48,706 bases of DNA, from assembly GCA_947588605.1 (NCBI GenBank), contig CANPYK010000016.1, positions 1 through 48,706 on the forward strand, read 5' to 3'. A program made the position numbers and the translations under genes. The notes below the pieces were generated by a model that did not search any database, had not been told where the DNA came from, and saw only the letters and a program-made list of their open reading frames with translations. Positions 47,437 to 48,706 of this stretch are shown in pieces; the first letter of the stretch is position 1, and the number at the start of each line of letters is the position of its first letter. The DNA is from an uncultured Oscillospiraceae bacterium. Lineage in GTDB: Bacteria; Bacillota; Clostridia; Oscillospirales; Oscillospiraceae.

Positions 47437-48706
47437 TCACGCGGCTTCCTGGAGGCGCTTGCGTTTGTTGTGAAATTTATAGAGGTTGAAGCCAATAGAG
47501 GCCAGTATGATCTCGAGCTTGACCCTTTTCAGCCCTCTGCGCCGGATCCGGCGGTATCCTCGGTCCTGCTTCATGACCCCGAAGGCCCCCTCGGCCTGGA
47601 TGGAGCGGTTCATCCGCAAGAGCGCGCCGTGGATGCAGTTGAGATTGTGGAGAACTTCCTCATGCATCGCCATCAGTTCACGGTTCAGGTGCACCGTCCT
47701 GTTCTTTTCCGTTTTCTTGCATTTTTGCGCATACGGACAATTTGAGCAGTCTACGCACTCATAGACCTCTTCCTGCCGTCCGTATCTGTTCCCCCTGATG
47801 TCCTGACGGTAGGAAAGCCTGAACCTTCTCCCGTTTGGGCATATGAGGCCTCCGCCTTCATCCGTCTTAAAATTCACCGCTCGGAACGGGTTGTCCCGGT
47901 AGGCCGCGTCCTTCGTTTCCTTCCGGTACATCGGGAACTTCATGTACTTCTCCATCCCATTCGTTTGGCAGAAGATGTAATTATTGAAGGACCCGTACCC
48001 CGCGTCGGCAACAGGATACTTGGGATAGAAGCCGTATTGCTCCCTGAACTTCTCCATCAGCGGCACAAAGCAGTCCATGTCCGACCTGTACTGCTGTACG
48101 TCGAGAACGGCGATGTACTCATCCGCCACACCGATCTGTACGTTGTACGCCGGGAGCAGCTGGTCGTTGCCCATATAGTCACGCTTCATGCGCATAAATG
48201 TGGCGTCGTGGTCTGTCTTGGAATAACTGTTCCTGTCTGGGCCGCAGATCTTCAGCTTCTCTACGTATTCGCTGAGCTTGTTCTTATACCGGCCGAGCTT
48301 TTCGTAAAGCTTCTGTTCTACGCTCTTGCGGTGTCCCTTGCCGGACGCGAATCTGCTCTCATCGAGGCCGGTCACTTCCAGATATCGTTTTGCGGTCAGC
48401 TCCAGGCCCTCAGGGCTGTACTCGGTGCTCACCGGGATATGGACACCGGCGTATCTCAGCGTCTCGTTCATCTCATCGAAAAGGGCGGAAATTTTGCTGA
48501 AAAGCTTATACCGCTGTTTCTCCGTCCCCTTCTTCCAGACAAAGCTGTACTTATTTGCGTTAGCCTCGAACTTCGAGCCGTCTATGTACACATGCTGAAG
48601 ATCCACATGGTCCTTTTCGCATATGTACTCCATGACGGCTTTGAAGATATCCTCGACGCTCTCGCTGAGCCTGCTTGCTATGAAGCTCGAAAATGTGTGG
48701 TAGCTG
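47437..48706 (-). CDS. IS1182 family transposase, 5' end outside window
   Basis: At least 422 codons; the frame stays open to the window edge (reading SYHTFSSFIASRLSES before the first internal Met), so the N-terminus is cut off. HVYIDGSKFEANANKY carries the first catalytic Asp, VADAGYGSFNNY the second, and the C-terminal QAEGAFGVMKQDRGYRR block the Glu of the DDE triad. CVDCSNCPYAQKCKK is the cysteine stretch usual in IS1182. No frameshift is seen, so the copy may be intact. It inserts next to the broken tRNA-Ala copy. Confidence 0.9.
   Translation of the reverse strand, partial: SYHTFSSFIASRLSESVEDIFKAVMEYICEKDHVDLQHVYIDGSKFEANANKYSFVWKKGTEKQRYKLFSKISALFDEMNETLRYAGVHIPVSTEYSPEGLELTAKRYLEVTGLDESRFASGKGHRKSVEQKLYEKLGRYKNKLSEYVEKLKICGPDRNSYSKTDHDATFMRMKRDYMGNDQLLPAYNVQIGVADEYIAVLDVQQYRSDMDCFVPLMEKFREQYGFYPKYPVADAGYGSFNNYIFCQTNGMEKYMKFPMYRKETKDAAYRDNPFRAVNFKTDEGGGLICPNGRRFRLSYRQDIRGNRYGRQEEVYECVDCSNCPYAQKCKKTEKNRTVHLNRELMAMHEEVLHNLNCIHGALLRMNRSIQAEGAFGVMKQDRGYRRIRRRGLKRVKLEIILASIGFNLYKFHNKRKRLQEAA

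Overview
The window (48.7 kb, roughly 60-65 % G+C by eye) looks like the chromosome of a gut-type Clostridia member, most likely Oscillospiraceae. Reasons: AGGAGG ribosome sites, sigma-A type promoters, CCA-encoding tRNA, a Spo0A-type domain, BlaI/BlaR-type regulators, ICE genes typical of this group, and a catabolic operon resembling flavonoid-glycoside degraders of the intestine. This placement is inference from gene content.

Layout. 1-818: repeat-rich non-coding DNA. 819-14951: ordinary chromosome with a DUF2974 hydrolase, a MATE exporter, a papain-like-fold protein, a blaI-blaR1-like pair with two operators, nadE-mnmE (overlapping), pth-prs, trmO, a 46-residue protein and a NUDIX hydrolase. 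These genes are separated by three kinds of repeated, hairpin-forming DNA and by a 54-bp palindrome whose centre is a parS-like site. 15011-15302: broken tRNA pieces and an intact tRNA-Ala(CGC). 15303-23101: the eroded remains of an integrative conjugative element (recombinase remnant fused to a Spo0A-C domain, DUF6514-like, sigma factor, two XRE regulators, NlpC/P60 protein) carrying a low-G+C insert (C45 acyltransferase-like hydrolase plus AraC regulator).

23167-42935: sixteen genes on the minus strand, tightly spaced or overlapping, read from 42935 down to 23167. Order: GPH sugar symporter, GH35, GH43, DUF1097 membrane protein, PhlG/phloretin-hydrolase-like C-C hydrolase, Gfo/Idh/MocA dehydrogenase, C-glycoside deglycosidase beta and alpha subunits, second Gfo/Idh/MocA, sugar isomerase-like TIM barrel, FAD oxidoreductase, ROK kinase, an iron-sulfur/flavin electron-transfer trio, and GH3. 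A divergent regulator (AraC HTH fused to a GH39-like domain, 43322-45736) probably controls it. Read together: a glycoside is imported, O-linked sugars are trimmed, the remaining sugar is oxidised at C3, the C-C (or C-O) glycosidic bond is eliminated by the DgpB/DgpC-like pair, the aglycone is attacked by the PhlG-like hydrolase and the redox trio, and the sugar is phosphorylated. This is the most interesting system in the window; the substrate is not known from sequence.

45769-48706: a DUF6809-like gene, a RelB/PIN toxin-antitoxin pair with its operator, a second diverged and truncated copy of the tRNA-Ala region (167-bp direct repeat of 15126-15292), and an IS1182-type transposase that runs off the window.
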